36,472 nt of DNA from Gammaproteobacteria bacterium (GCA_002691465.1 NZHP01000012.1:1-36472), one strand, 5' to 3'; shown: positions 16,939 to 25,506, counted from the stretch's first letter. Program-made: numbers and translations. Notes: generated by a model from the sequence alone, not told the origin.

Positions 16939-18516
16939 ATGACATCTCAATTGAAAGTTGTGAAACCTTTATCAGAGGTTGAGAAAAAAATTCTCAATCC
17001 TAAGACCGTTGCGCTGATTGAATCCCTTCATGATAATTTTGAAAATCGAAGAAGAAAGTTACTCGAGAATAGAGAAATCTTGCAAAAAGAATTGGACGAT
17101 GGAAAATTCCCAGACTTCTTAACTCAAACTAAAGATATCAGGGAAAGCAATTATGTAGCTTCACCCATACCGGAAGATCTTCAAGATAGGAGGGTTGAGA
17201 TCACAGGACCACCTGATCGAAAGATGGTCATTAATGCTTTGAACTCACCTGTTAAGACATTTATGTGTGATTTTGAGGATTCCTGCTCACCTACATGGCG
17301 GAATATTATTCAAGGCCATGTAAATGTTCGAGACGCAGTGGAGGAGAGCATTGAATTTATAAGAGAATCGGATGGCAAGGTTTATAGACTTAACGATGAG
17401 ATTGCAACACTGATCATTAGACCAAGAGGTTGGCATCTTAACGAAAAGCATATAACTGTGAACGATCAACCCATATCAGCATCACTGTTTGATTTTGCTG
17501 TCTACCTTTCAAATAATTATGAAACACTTTCAAAAAAAGGAACTGGACCTTACTTTTATCTCCCGAAGCTTGAAAATCATCTTGAGGCGAGACTCTGGAA
17601 CGATGTTTTCGTTCACGCCCAGGATTTTTTAAATATTGATCATGGCACAATCAAGGCCACGGTTCTGATTGAGACAATTACTGCTGCATTTGAAATGGAT
17701 GAGATTATCTTTGAACTAAAAGAACATTCGGCAGGGCTTAATTGTGGTCGATGGGATTACATATTCAGTTTTATAAAGAAATTTAGAAATCATCAGAATT
17801 TTCTATTACCAAATAGAACCGAGGTAACAATGGAGCGGCATTTCTTAAAAAGTTATGTCGACTTGCTTATTCATACTTGCCATAAAAGAAATGTCCATGC
17901 GATGGGCGGAATGGCAGCCCAGATTCCAATCAGAGGTGACGAAGAACAAAATCAAATTGCTATGAATAAAGTTGCCTCGGATAAGTTGAGAGAGGCAAAT
18001 GCTGGTCATGACGGAACATGGATTGCTCATCCTGGATTATCTCAAGTTGCAATGAGTGCCTTTAATCAAGCCATGGGAACATCTGCAAATCAGATTTCCA
18101 ATAAAAGAAATGAAGTTTCAGTGAATGTACAAGACCTTATCAGGGTTCCAGAGGGCAATATTACTGAGGATGGTTTGAGACAGAACATATCTATTGGAAT
18201 TCAATACATAGAGGCGTGGCTCTCGGGCAATGGTTGTGTTCCAATTCACAATCTGATGGAGGACGCTGCTACAGCAGAAATATCACGTTCACAAATCTGG
18301 CAATGGATTCATCATCGGGCAAAAACCACAGATTCAAATAAGACTATAACGGAAGAGTATTTCATCAAGACTCTTGAGGATGAAATGGATCAATTGAAGT
18401 CATCCAGAGGTTCTGAAGGTGACTACCTTCAACCAGCAATTAATTTATTCAAGGAAATGTCTACAGATTCAGAATTCGATGAATTCTTGACATTGCCAGC
18501 ATATAAACACCTCTAA
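16939..18516 (+). CDS. aceB: Malate synthase A
   Basis: 525 residues, the size of the A isoform. TFMCDFEDSCSPTW, IRPRGWHLNEKHI, VLIETITAAFEMDEI, GLNCGRWDYIFSF and the C-terminal NLMEDAATAEISRSQIWQW block are malate synthase A signatures; they hold the Mg-binding Glu/Asp and the catalytic Arg and Asp. The enzyme condenses glyoxylate with acetyl-CoA to malate, the second step of the glyoxylate shunt. It is 15 bp upstream of isocitrate lyase. No Shine-Dalgarno is visible before the ATG. Confidence 0.97.
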   Translation: MTSQLKVVKPLSEVEKKILNPKTVALIESLHDNFENRRRKLLENREILQKELDDGKFPDFLTQTKDIRESNYVASPIPEDLQDRRVEITGPPDRKMVINALNSPVKTFMCDFEDSCSPTWRNIIQGHVNVRDAVEESIEFIRESDGKVYRLNDEIATLIIRPRGWHLNEKHITVNDQPISASLFDFAVYLSNNYETLSKKGTGPYFYLPKLENHLEARLWNDVFVHAQDFLNIDHGTIKATVLIETITAAFEMDEIIFELKEHSAGLNCGRWDYIFSFIKKFRNHQNFLLPNRTEVTMERHFLKSYVDLLIHTCHKRNVHAMGGMAAQIPIRGDEEQNQIAMNKVASDKLREANAGHDGTWIAHPGLSQVAMSAFNQAMGTSANQISNKRNEVSVNVQDLIRVPEGNITEDGLRQNISIGIQYIEAWLSGNGCVPIHNLMEDAATAEISRSQIWQWIHHRAKTTDSNKTITEEYFIKTLEDEMDQLKSSRGSEGDYLQPAINLFKEMSTDSEFDEFLTLPAYKHL

Positions 18517-18531
18517 TTTAAGGAGAATAAG

Positions 18532-19743
18532 ATGGGTGACAAAAGAAACTATACCGATGAACATGTTAAGTCTTTACAGGGTTCTGTAAAGATTGAGCAT
18601 ACATTGGCAAAAATGGGTTCAAAACAATTGAGAAATCTTTTTGAAAGCGAGCCTTATGTGAATACTTTTGGTGCGTACAATGGGCAACAAGCTGTCCAGC
18701 ACGTTAAAGCAGGCCTCAAAGCCATCTATGTTTCAGGTTGGCAAGTTGCAGCATCTGCCAATAGCAATAATGAAGTTTATCCTGATCAAAGTTTATATTC
18801 CGTTGACTCCGTTCCCAATGCTGTGAAGGGCATTAATAATGCATTTCGAAGACAGGATCAGATTCAAGTTCAAGAGGGAAGAGAGGGTTTTTATTATGCT
18901 CCAATCATCGCAGATGCTGAGGCCGGTTTTGGAGGCGCACTGAATGCCTATGAATTATCACGCAATTTAATTGAGGCTGGGGCAGCTGCTGTTCACTATG
19001 AGGATCAGCTATCTGCAGAAAAGAAGTGTGGTCACTTAGGCGGTAAAGTTTTGATCTCAACAAGCCAGGCAATCAGGAACTTGAATGCAGCAAGATTGGC
19101 TTCAGATGTAGCAGAAACGGACACCTTGATCATAGCAAGGACCGATGCAGAGGCAGCAAAACTTCTAATGACCGATGTGGATGATAATGACAGAAAATTT
19201 ATGACGGGGGAAAGAACCTCTGAAGGTTTTTATCAAATCACAGGTGGATTAGAAATGGGATGCGATCGAGGCCAAGCTTTTGCTGAGTATGCCGATTTGG
19301 TATGGTGTGAGACTTCTAAGCCTTGCCTCAAGGATGCCAAGAAATTTGCAGATGCAGTCCGTGGAGCTTATCCAGATCAGATGCTAGCATACAACTGTTC
19401 ACCAAGTTTCAATTGGAAACAGCATATTCCTTCTGAAACTGAATTAGCAGAATTCCAAGAAGAACTGGGAAATATGGGCTTTAAGTTTCAATTCATCACA
19501 CTCGCTGGATTTCATTCAACAAACTTTGCAGTCTTTGATTTTGCAAGAGAATATAGAAGAGAAGGGATGTTGGCTTACAGTAAACTCCAAGAGAAGGAAT
19601 TTGATTTTCAGAAACATGGATTCACGACAGTCAAGCATCAGGCAGAAGTTGGTGTTGGTTATTTTGATGCAATCAGTCAGGCAGTTGGAGCAGACAGTGT
19701 AGCTGCATTGGCAGATTCTACCGAAAACGAGCAATTTGGGTAA
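18532..19743 (+). CDS. aceA: Isocitrate lyase
   Basis: 403 residues. The catalytic KKCGHLGGK motif is at 164-172, with SGWQVAASAN, ADAEAGFGG, IARTDAEAA and the C-terminal phase TLAGFHSTNFAVF. The enzyme splits isocitrate to glyoxylate and succinate, so together with malate synthase the shunt is complete, allowing growth on acetate or fatty acids. AAGGAG lies 8 nt before the ATG. A strong hairpin terminator follows directly, ending the operon. Confidence 0.97.
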   Translation: MGDKRNYTDEHVKSLQGSVKIEHTLAKMGSKQLRNLFESEPYVNTFGAYNGQQAVQHVKAGLKAIYVSGWQVAASANSNNEVYPDQSLYSVDSVPNAVKGINNAFRRQDQIQVQEGREGFYYAPIIADAEAGFGGALNAYELSRNLIEAGAAAVHYEDQLSAEKKCGHLGGKVLISTSQAIRNLNAARLASDVAETDTLIIARTDAEAAKLLMTDVDDNDRKFMTGERTSEGFYQITGGLEMGCDRGQAFAEYADLVWCETSKPCLKDAKKFADAVRGAYPDQMLAYNCSPSFNWKQHIPSETELAEFQEELGNMGFKFQFITLAGFHSTNFAVFDFAREYRREGMLAYSKLQEKEFDFQKHGFTTVKHQAEVGVGYFDAISQAVGADSVAALADSTENEQFG

Positions 19744-19745
19744 AA

Positions 19746-19771
19746 AAAAGAGCCCTGAAAAGGGCTCTTTT
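19746..19771 (+). terminator. Rho-independent terminator after aceA
   Basis: An 11-bp stem (AAAAGAGCCCT / AGGGCTCTTTT) with a GAAA loop, followed by T-rich sequence. The matching A run on the other side means it could also stop the minus-strand gene at 19796-20002. Confidence 0.9.
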
Positions 19772-19795
19772 ATTGCATTAAAGATAATGGATGAT

Positions 19796-20002
19796 TCAGT
19801 CGTATAAGCCGACTAGAATCGCAAGAACGAGTGCACCCACTGCACCTGCATCACCCAGCATATTGACTGTGTCAGAAAAATTGGCTGCAATTCCACCAAC
19901 GAATGGGACGTCACCAAATACAACGCCAGCAACTACTCCCAATGCAATCAAGCCAACAACGATTCCTGTAAAATCACCTATCCAAGATTTGATATTATTC
20001 AT
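19796..20002 (-). CDS. Small Gly/Ala-rich membrane protein, unknown function (68 aa)
   Basis: 68 residues: MNNIKSWIGDFTG, then a helix IVVGLIALGVVAGVVFG, a short turn (DVPFVGG), an amphipathic stretch, and a second helix AVGALVLAILVGLYD. A clear GGGGAG lies about 7 nt before the ATG, so translation is likely. I recognise no family; two short Gly-rich helices recall small pore or holin-like proteins but that is only shape. It stands alone between the aceA terminator and a PF10118 gene. A second small Gly-rich membrane protein occurs at 32051. Confidence 0.75.
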   Translation of the reverse strand: MNNIKSWIGDFTGIVVGLIALGVVAGVVFGDVPFVGGIAANFSDTVNMLGDAGAVGALVLAILVGLYD

Positions 20003-20079
20003 TTGTACTCCCCTAAAAAGTAATATTTAAAATCTTTCCATCTATAGGTATAGCAAAAGTATCGTTTTTTTGTCAAAGA

Positions 20080-20919
20080 TTAGGAGGTACTTTTTTGAGG
20101 AATTTGTTTTTTCCAGTAATCAATTGAATCCATGTTATTAAGATCCCAAGGATGAAAATCTTTACTGAAAAATTTCATCCACGGAATAAGAATTCTTCTA
20201 AGGATTCCAGGTTTGAGAAACAAGAAACTGATTCCATCAATCCAAGTTCTGATTTTCCATAATTGGCCATCTTTTTTCAACATGATGAACATGGACCTAA
20301 AGGTATCTTTCAGGATAAAGAAGGTTGCAAAAATTAAAGCTTTCCTTCTTCCTTCTAGTGTTCCACCAACATGCATGTATACATCGAATGCTACCGCCTT
20401 GTGCTCAGATTCTTCTAATGCGTGCCAGTACCAAAGCTTTGCAATGCTTTTGCCCTGATCAGCAAAATGATCTTTATTTTTCATTAAATCGTCCGCCAAT
20501 ATTGCAGTGAGATGCTCTGCTGCAACGGTTGCAGCAAGTCTTTGAAACGGACTGAGTTGGCTGTATCTGTTCCGATGTCTTTCAACTTGAGGTTTGGTCA
20601 AAAGCTCTAAGTCATATCCTCTCATTTGGCACAAAGTCTCATTGTATTGCTGATGAACTTTTCTGTGTGCTGCTTCTTGCCCATAAAATGCTTTTATTTC
20701 TTTCAGTAGTTTTGGATCAGAAACATCGTTCTCAAAATTTCTAACCGATTCAATAAATGCTTTTTCTCCAATTGGAAACAAAAGTGAGAATCCATTTTCA
20801 AACGCTGTCTTAAACGCGCTTCCGTCAAACCAGTCTTCTTTCAGGTCAGAACTGAGATCAAAATGAGGCCTTCTAACTTCGATATCAAGCTCTCTTGGTG
20901 TTTTAGTTAAATCACTCAT
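20080..20919 (-). CDS. PF10118 family protein, predicted diiron (ferritin-like) metal-dependent hydrolase
   Basis: 279 residues, mostly helical. Metal-binding motifs are spaced as in a four-helix ferritin-like bundle: a Glu/His pair in FYGQEAAHRKVH, AAEHLTAIL, and WHALEESEHKAVAF. These match PF10118, annotated as metal-dependent hydrolase but of unproven chemistry. The C-terminal part is more hydrophobic and may touch the membrane. It begins MSDLTKTPRELDIEVRRPHFD, the usual family start. It is a single gene, divergent from the exported PDZ protein. Confidence 0.85.
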   Translation of the reverse strand: MSDLTKTPRELDIEVRRPHFDLSSDLKEDWFDGSAFKTAFENGFSLLFPIGEKAFIESVRNFENDVSDPKLLKEIKAFYGQEAAHRKVHQQYNETLCQMRGYDLELLTKPQVERHRNRYSQLSPFQRLAATVAAEHLTAILADDLMKNKDHFADQGKSIAKLWYWHALEESEHKAVAFDVYMHVGGTLEGRRKALIFATFFILKDTFRSMFIMLKKDGQLWKIRTWIDGISFLFLKPGILRRILIPWMKFFSKDFHPWDLNNMDSIDYWKKQIPQKSTS

Positions 20920-21004
20920 GGATCTATATTACTAGAGCGGCGAGTTAATATTAATGAGATTTGATCAATTGATTCTATTTTTATAAGCTAGTAAGTGTAG
21001 ATGG

Positions 21005-21029
21005 GGGTCTCTAATGAGGCCCTTTTTTT
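21005..21029 (+). promoter_or_regulatory. Terminator-like hairpin in the leader of the PDZ gene
   Basis: GGGTCTC (21005-21011) and GAGGCCC (21016-21022) pair over 7 bp (one G-U) around a TAAT loop, followed by seven T. This is the form of an intrinsic terminator, yet it lies only 16 nt before the next start codon, just upstream of AGGAGA. A TATAAG at 20982-20987 could be the -10 of a promoter, placing the hairpin close to the 5' end of the RNA. It may be an attenuator, or end a short RNA. Confidence 0.6.
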
Positions 21030-21045
21030 GTTTTAGGAGAAAAAA

Positions 21046-21792
21046 ATGAATAAAAGTTTATACGTTAAAACGTTAACGATAATCTGTTTGATGATCTCAT
21101 TGCCGCTGGTTTCTGGTGGTCATAAAGCAGATGAGCATGGAAGCTCAAATAAAAATGAGACAATCGCATCCGATTGGGTGACCGCCGGTTACACTGGAAA
21201 AGAAGTGTCAATCAATATGGTTGAACAAAACATGGCGGATGATGGCGTATCCGTTCAAGGCCGATATGTTGGTTTTGGATTCAATTGGGATCCAAGAGAA
21301 AATGAAATGAGAATTGGTCGAGTAACACCCAATAGCCCAGCAGATGGTGTATTGCAAGTAGGCGATTTATTCTTAGAAGTGGAAGGGATAAAAGTTTCGC
21401 CTGAGAATTTTGGCAAGCTTCCTTTTAGGGGATTGCCCGGTAAGACAATCAGTGCTGTCATCGACCGGAGCGGAAAGCAGATTGAAATCAGCATAGCAAG
21501 AGGCACTGTGAGAGGTGAAATTACAAAAACACAAGTCCTCGAGAACATGAATTCTGGCGATGCAGAGTCATGGCCTGCAAAAAAGTTTAGGATTATTGAA
21601 GTTCTGTCAAAGGACAATATTGTCTATGTTTTATCACACGCAACGCAGACAGATGATATGGTCGACCTTGATTTTATGGCCTACACAGTCACACGCTTTA
21701 TGTTTAATGAGAACGGCAAAGTCGTTGAGGTTGCTAATTTAACCGAAGACCGATTTGTACTTGAGCAAACGGGCTACTCAATCACGCGTTAA
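21046..21792 (+). CDS. Exported PDZ-domain protein
   Basis: 248 residues. A signal peptide (about residues 1-23) ends ...LPLVS, after which the chain reads GGHKADEHG. A PDZ domain spans about residues 75-150: GFGFNWDP, MRIGRVTPNSPADG, LQVGDLFLEVEGIKV and LPGKTISAVIDRSGKQIEI. The C-terminal ~80 residues (MVDLDFMAYTVTRFMF) look like a separate small alpha/beta domain. No protease domain is present, so it is likely a periplasmic scaffold or substrate-binding protein. If cleaved before GGH, the mature N-terminus would be an ATCUN copper/nickel site. AGGAG lies 6-7 nt before the ATG; a terminator-like hairpin precedes it. Confidence 0.8.
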   Translation: MNKSLYVKTLTIICLMISLPLVSGGHKADEHGSSNKNETIASDWVTAGYTGKEVSINMVEQNMADDGVSVQGRYVGFGFNWDPRENEMRIGRVTPNSPADGVLQVGDLFLEVEGIKVSPENFGKLPFRGLPGKTISAVIDRSGKQIEISIARGTVRGEITKTQVLENMNSGDAESWPAKKFRIIEVLSKDNIVYVLSHATQTDDMVDLDFMAYTVTRFMFNENGKVVEVANLTEDRFVLEQTGYSITR

Positions 21793-21801
21793 AAGGCTGA
21801 T

Positions 21802-21829
21802 ACCTTGCTGGCATTTTTGCCAGCAAGGT
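21802..21829. terminator. Bidirectional hairpin terminator between convergent genes
   Basis: A 12-bp perfect stem (ACCTTGCTGGCA / TGCCAGCAAGGT) around a TTTT loop lies between the PDZ gene and the convergent acetyltransferase gene. The T run after it is weak (TTGGTTCTTG), so the stem rather than a poly-U tract carries the call. Confidence 0.75.
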
Positions 21830-21839
21830 TTGGTTCTTG

Positions 21840-22331
21840 TTAGAAATCACTTTCGGGCAATGACTCCCATTCATCCCAAGTGATTGTTCTGCCAGGATAA
21901 GCTGGACTTTCAAACGGCCAATCCCTTTCGAGCCAAATTTTGACTGCATGGAAAAGTTTATCATCCAAGCCACTTTGTAATTCACTCTGTCTGACCCACA
22001 TAAAAACTTCAACATCATGATCAGATTTTGTTGTTGGATGGAAATATACACAACCCAAAACTTTTGATTCATCCAATGTCACCATCGTGTAAGCAAAAGA
22101 GGTTCTGTTTTGAAACTCTTTTTCGTGCCAACCAAGGTCAATTAAGTTTTGCTTGAGCGTAAGCCCATCCGGCCAACCACTGTCTGGCCAAACCTTGCTG
22201 ACATGTTCTGCGCTGGAGATAACCGCTTCAAAGTCTTTTTCTACGTCGTCAATTGAGAGCATGCGCAATCTATACTCTTCGGTTTCCATTATTTCTGGAA
22301 TGATGAATTCAGAAGGTACGAAATTTAGCAT
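21840..22331 (-). CDS. GNAT family N-acetyltransferase
   Basis: About 163 residues. The N-terminus (YRLRMLSIDDVEKDFEAVISS) and the central strand pair AYTMVTLDESKVLGCVYFHP followed by a loop and DVEVFMWVRQSE fit the GNAT fold; the classic acetyl-CoA loop Q/RxxGxG/A is weak. The substrate is unknown. I prefer the ATG at 22331 because GGGAG lies 8 nt before it; the first ATG at 22346 overlaps that GGGAG. The gene follows the MDR reductase by 27 bp and is probably co-transcribed. Confidence 0.7.
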   Translation of the reverse strand: MLNFVPSEFIIPEIMETEEYRLRMLSIDDVEKDFEAVISSAEHVSKVWPDSGWPDGLTLKQNLIDLGWHEKEFQNRTSFAYTMVTLDESKVLGCVYFHPTTKSDHDVEVFMWVRQSELQSGLDDKLFHAVKIWLERDWPFESPAYPGRTITWDEWESLPESDF

Positions 22332-22358
22332 TGAACGTGCTCCCATTGATAAATCTGA

Positions 22359-23351
22359 TCAGATCTTCAGAATCTGTTTCCCGATGTTTTGACCTGTGAA
22401 GAGGCGATTGAGCGTGTTTGGACAATTTTCAATTCCTTCTTGAATGTCTTCTCGATGTTTAATTTTTCCGTCCATCAACCACTTTGAAAGCTCTTGTCTT
22501 GCTTCGTCTGCTTTGTCTAAATAATCAAGCACTAAAAACCCCTCCATCCTTGCACGATTAACAATCAAGCTGCTCAGATTTCTCGGGCCAACTGGCATAT
22601 CGGTAGATGCATAGTTCGAGATCGCACCGCAGATTACAATCCGAGCATTGAGATTAATTTTGAATAAAACGGCTTCCAACAAAGGGCCGCCTACATTGTC
22701 AAAATAGATGTCAATGCCATCTTTGGCGATGCGACCGAGCTCTTTGGTTGCTTTGGTTGCCTTGTAGTCAATGACGTGATCAAGACCGCAGTCCTCTAGC
22801 CATCCACATTTTTCTTCTCCACCTGCGATTCCAATCACATTGCAGCCTTTTATTTTTGCAATTTGTGCCACAACAGATCCAGTTGCGCCAGCGGCTCCGG
22901 AGACTACCACAGTATCCCCTTCCTTGGGTTGGCCGATATCCAGTAATCCAAAATACGCAGTAATGCCAGTAAGACCCAATACGTTAAGCATTGTGGGGAT
23001 AGGCAAAACCTCTGGGACTTTTGTAAATCCTTTGCCGTCTGAAATTAAGTGGGTTTGCCATCCCATGAAACCATTGACAAGGTCTCCTTCATCAAATCTT
23101 TCATTTTTTGATTTAATGACTCTTCCCATTCCTCCGGATCTGATGACTTCATCGATTTGAATGGGAGGCAAATAACCCGGCATGTCTGTGAGCCACATTC
23201 TTTGTGTTGGATCAACAGACAAATACTCGGTCTGAATGAGAATTTCACCGTCCTGAAGTTCAGAAAGCTCTTCTTCTATGAATTGAAAATTTGATTCTTC
23301 AACCAATCCCTTTGGTCTTTTTTTAAGAATCCATTTCTTATTTTTTGTCAT
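22359..23351 (-). CDS. NADPH-dependent MDR-family reductase (YncB/CurA-like)
   Basis: 330 residues. It lacks the zinc ligands of alcohol dehydrogenases and has the leukotriene B4 12-hydroxydehydrogenase/CurA pattern: YLSVDPTQRMWL at the N-terminus, VLGLTGITAYFGLLDIGQPKEGDTVVVSGAAGATGSVVAQIAK (dinucleotide-binding) and DIYFDNVGGPLLEAVL. Relatives reduce alpha,beta-unsaturated ketones and aldehydes with NADPH. GGAG lies 7 nt before the ATG. It heads a two-gene unit with the acetyltransferase. Confidence 0.9.
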   Translation of the reverse strand: MTKNKKWILKKRPKGLVEESNFQFIEEELSELQDGEILIQTEYLSVDPTQRMWLTDMPGYLPPIQIDEVIRSGGMGRVIKSKNERFDEGDLVNGFMGWQTHLISDGKGFTKVPEVLPIPTMLNVLGLTGITAYFGLLDIGQPKEGDTVVVSGAAGATGSVVAQIAKIKGCNVIGIAGGEEKCGWLEDCGLDHVIDYKATKATKELGRIAKDGIDIYFDNVGGPLLEAVLFKINLNARIVICGAISNYASTDMPVGPRNLSSLIVNRARMEGFLVLDYLDKADEARQELSKWLMDGKIKHREDIQEGIENCPNTLNRLFTGQNIGKQILKI

Positions 23352-23436
23352 TCTTCACTCCATTTTTTTTCAGATCAATTATTATCTACTTAATTCTCAT
23401 GATTTAAAGATTAATATCAAATTACCGGAAAATAAT

Positions 23437-24246
23437 GTGAGCATTAAAGGATACATAAATGGGCCTGAGGGTCAGATGCATTATAGGAGAAGCCTAGAGT
23501 GTGAACCATCAGATAATGGTTTGCTCTGTTTCCACATGAGTCCTTATTCAAGCATCATTTATGAAAATCTCCTTGAAGAAGCGAAAGCATTTGACAGGAA
23601 TGTCGTTGCAATTGATACACCCGGTTTTGGAAACTCTGATGAACCAATGTCTCCACCATCCATTGAGTCATATGCTGCAAGCATGATCAGTTTCATTGAT
23701 GCATTTCAGATCAAGGAGATAAATCTCATGGGCTATCATACTGGCTCTAAGATTGCTCTAGAAGTTGCCAAACAAATTCCAGATAAAATAAAAAAAATAA
23801 TTTTGGTTTCGGCACCCATTTTCAATGATGAGGAAAAAGCACAGATGAAGAAATTGTATTTGAATAAGGATCATCTTCTGTCGTCTGATGGTTCTCACCT
23901 AACTCATGCATGGAATGAGGCTAAGTTTTGGAGCATGCAAGGCAGATCCGATTTGGATATAGCAAAAACGTTTCACGCAAGGTTAATTAATCCTGAAATA
24001 TCTTGGTGGGGCCATAATGCTGCTTTTGATTATGAATCTTCAAAAACACTTGCTGAAATCAATTGCCCGATACTGATATTGAATCCCGAGGACGATCTTT
24101 ACGAGCAAACAAAAAGGGCCAATGGTTATCTTAAAAATCCCGAATCAAGGATATTAGACCTAAAATCTTGGAGTCACGGCTTTTTGGATATAGAGACAAA
24201 AAAAACGGCTGAGATCATTTTTTCATTTCTCAACGAGTCTGGATGA
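23437..24246 (+). CDS. Alpha/beta hydrolase fold protein with His at the nucleophile elbow
   Basis: 269 residues from a GTG preceded by GGAAAA. The fold is clear: LLCFHMSPYSSIIYENL, VVAIDTPGFGNSDEP, INLMGYHTGSKIALEVA, then ILILNPEDDLYEQ (acid) and SWSHGFLDIE (His). The nucleophile elbow G-x-Nu-x-G reads GYHTG, with His101 in place of Ser, Asp or Cys. A GxHTG group of this fold is known in other proteobacteria and its reaction is unclear. Its last 17 bp overlap the end of the convergent lipase-like gene. Substrate unknown. Confidence 0.82.
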   Translation: MSIKGYINGPEGQMHYRRSLECEPSDNGLLCFHMSPYSSIIYENLLEEAKAFDRNVVAIDTPGFGNSDEPMSPPSIESYAASMISFIDAFQIKEINLMGYHTGSKIALEVAKQIPDKIKKIILVSAPIFNDEEKAQMKKLYLNKDHLLSSDGSHLTHAWNEAKFWSMQGRSDLDIAKTFHARLINPEISWWGHNAAFDYESSKTLAEINCPILILNPEDDLYEQTKRANGYLKNPESRILDLKSWSHGFLDIETKKTAEIIFSFLNESG

Positions 24247-24961
24247 TCTCATCGGCAACATAACTGATTGACCAGTTATGACCAAGTCGTCTATTTTTGT
24301 ATTTTGATGGTAAAAAATAGGCCTTATTTCTGTCAAGACTGATGATTTGGGGATCCAATTCGAGGTCTTTGAATGCATTATCGATATTCTTTTGAGTGAT
24401 CCATTGATGCACGCTTACATTGCTCTTTATTTTCTTTGGAGGGCTATATCCACAAATGTTGTCGACAATCTCCACGCCACTTATTGGAGTTGCAATGGCG
24501 TGTATTTCCATTGGAATATTGTTGGACCAATTTTCATAGAACCAGGATGTCAATAATCCACCATAACTGTGTGAGATCAAAATCACTTTTTGAATTTTTT
24601 CATTTCTGGAAAGCTTTTCTTTGATTAGGCTATCCAGTTTTGAGGCAGAAGGATATGGGCAGCCTTGATCCCTCCAGCGATAAAAATAAACATCGTGATT
24701 TTTAGAATCCAGAGTTTTCAACGGATAAACCCATTCGTAACCTCTGCTTCTTGATCCATGCACGGCAATGATAAGAGAATTTTCATTGTTTAGTTTCTGT
24801 TCCAATGCATGAAGCCCGTAATCCAGTTTCATAAGTCTTTCACCCGATTCAAAGACTTCGTTTTGATAGTCAAGCTCTGATAGCCAAGGATATTCCTCAG
24901 AGTTATTGGTGAAAGAGAAGCTTAATGCGATTGCTAGCGCAAAAATTTTTTTTGGTTTCAT
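24230..24961 (-). CDS. Exported lipase/esterase-like alpha/beta hydrolase
   Basis: 243 residues with a signal peptide (about residues 1-20). It contains SLIIAVHGSRSRGYEW (oxyanion region) and KVILISHSYGGLLTSWF, where Ser132 in SHSYG is the likely nucleophile; the first Gly of the usual GxSxG is Ser here. C-terminal RRLGHNWSISYV may supply the catalytic His. It likely acts in the periplasm or outside the cell. It is the last gene of a minus-strand run starting at 27015 and overlaps the convergent hydrolase gene by 17 bp. Confidence 0.75.
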   Translation of the reverse strand: MKPKKIFALAIALSFSFTNNSEEYPWLSELDYQNEVFESGERLMKLDYGLHALEQKLNNENSLIIAVHGSRSRGYEWVYPLKTLDSKNHDVYFYRWRDQGCPYPSASKLDSLIKEKLSRNEKIQKVILISHSYGGLLTSWFYENWSNNIPMEIHAIATPISGVEIVDNICGYSPPKKIKSNVSVHQWITQKNIDNAFKDLELDPQIISLDRNKAYFLPSKYKNRRLGHNWSISYVADEIIQTR

Positions 24962-24977
24962 TTTAATCCGTCAATTT

Positions 24978-25385
24978 TTAATCTATGTCATAGATTCTGT
25001 ATCGGTCCGGTTTGAGTACGCCCAAGCTGGTTTGCTCTAGAGATAATTTCCTTTGAATCTGATTCAATCTGTCTTCCCCAAATGCTTCGATGATCATTGC
25101 ATTCCAAATTTCTTGAGCTTCGTCATCATGCCTAATAACTACTTGGCCCCAGACAATCACATGACTCATAACGACTGGTTTGCAAATAGAGACACAGGCT
25201 CTCGGATCTCTCTCTAGATTTCGTTTCTTTTGTTTTCCAGTAAAGCTAAATAACAAGCCTTCCTCATGCATGCCCATCATCAGAGGGGTGACATGCGGAC
25301 CGCCGTCAGGACCGATCGATGAAAAATGAACCCATTCGTCTGGCTTATGAATTTTTTTTATCGCATCTATTAGTTTCTCATCCAT
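24978..25385 (-). CDS. Pyridoxamine 5'-phosphate oxidase-fold (PPOX) protein
   Basis: About 135 residues. WVHFSSIGPDGGPHVTPLMM, LLFSFTGKQKKRNLERDPRACVSI and the C-terminal KPDRYRIYDID follow the PPOX-class split-barrel pattern for FMN or F420 binding proteins. The frame runs to 25421, but the ATG at 25385 has GGGAG 7 nt upstream and starts one base after the stop of a 39-residue membrane ORF. It may reduce or oxidise a small organic substrate; which cannot be told. Confidence 0.82.
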   Translation of the reverse strand: MDEKLIDAIKKIHKPDEWVHFSSIGPDGGPHVTPLMMGMHEEGLLFSFTGKQKKRNLERDPRACVSICKPVVMSHVIVWGQVVIRHDDEAQEIWNAMIIEAFGEDRLNQIQRKLSLEQTSLGVLKPDRYRIYDID

Positions 25386-25386
25386 T

Positions 25387-25506
25387 TCATTCTCCCGATA
25401 AGTAATTTGTGATTGCGTCAACCAGAGGAGGTGTTAGTAAGCTCAAAATATAGAATATAAGGAGCGTCACAACCATAGCCACTGCAATTATAAAAATACT
25501 TCTCAT
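25387..25506 (-). CDS. Tiny single-pass membrane protein, unknown function (39 aa)
   Basis: An ATG at 25506, one base after the stop of the desaturase-like gene, opens 39 codons ending in TGA at 25387. The protein is MRSIFIIAVAMVV, a continuous hydrophobic helix to about residue 26, then PPLVDAITNYLSGE. Its last codons hold the GGGAG of the next gene, and stop and next start read TGAAATG, a pattern of translational coupling. No family recognised. Confidence 0.55.
   Translation of the reverse strand: MRSIFIIAVAMVVTLLIFYILSLLTPPLVDAITNYLSGE

Noticed and set aside
19791..20030. 79-residue plus-strand frame rich in Pro and Thr
   Set aside because: It is the antisense shadow of the small membrane protein gene at 19796-20002, which has a strong ribosome-binding site and a sensible membrane topology; the shadow's residues reflect Gly/Ala codons read backwards.
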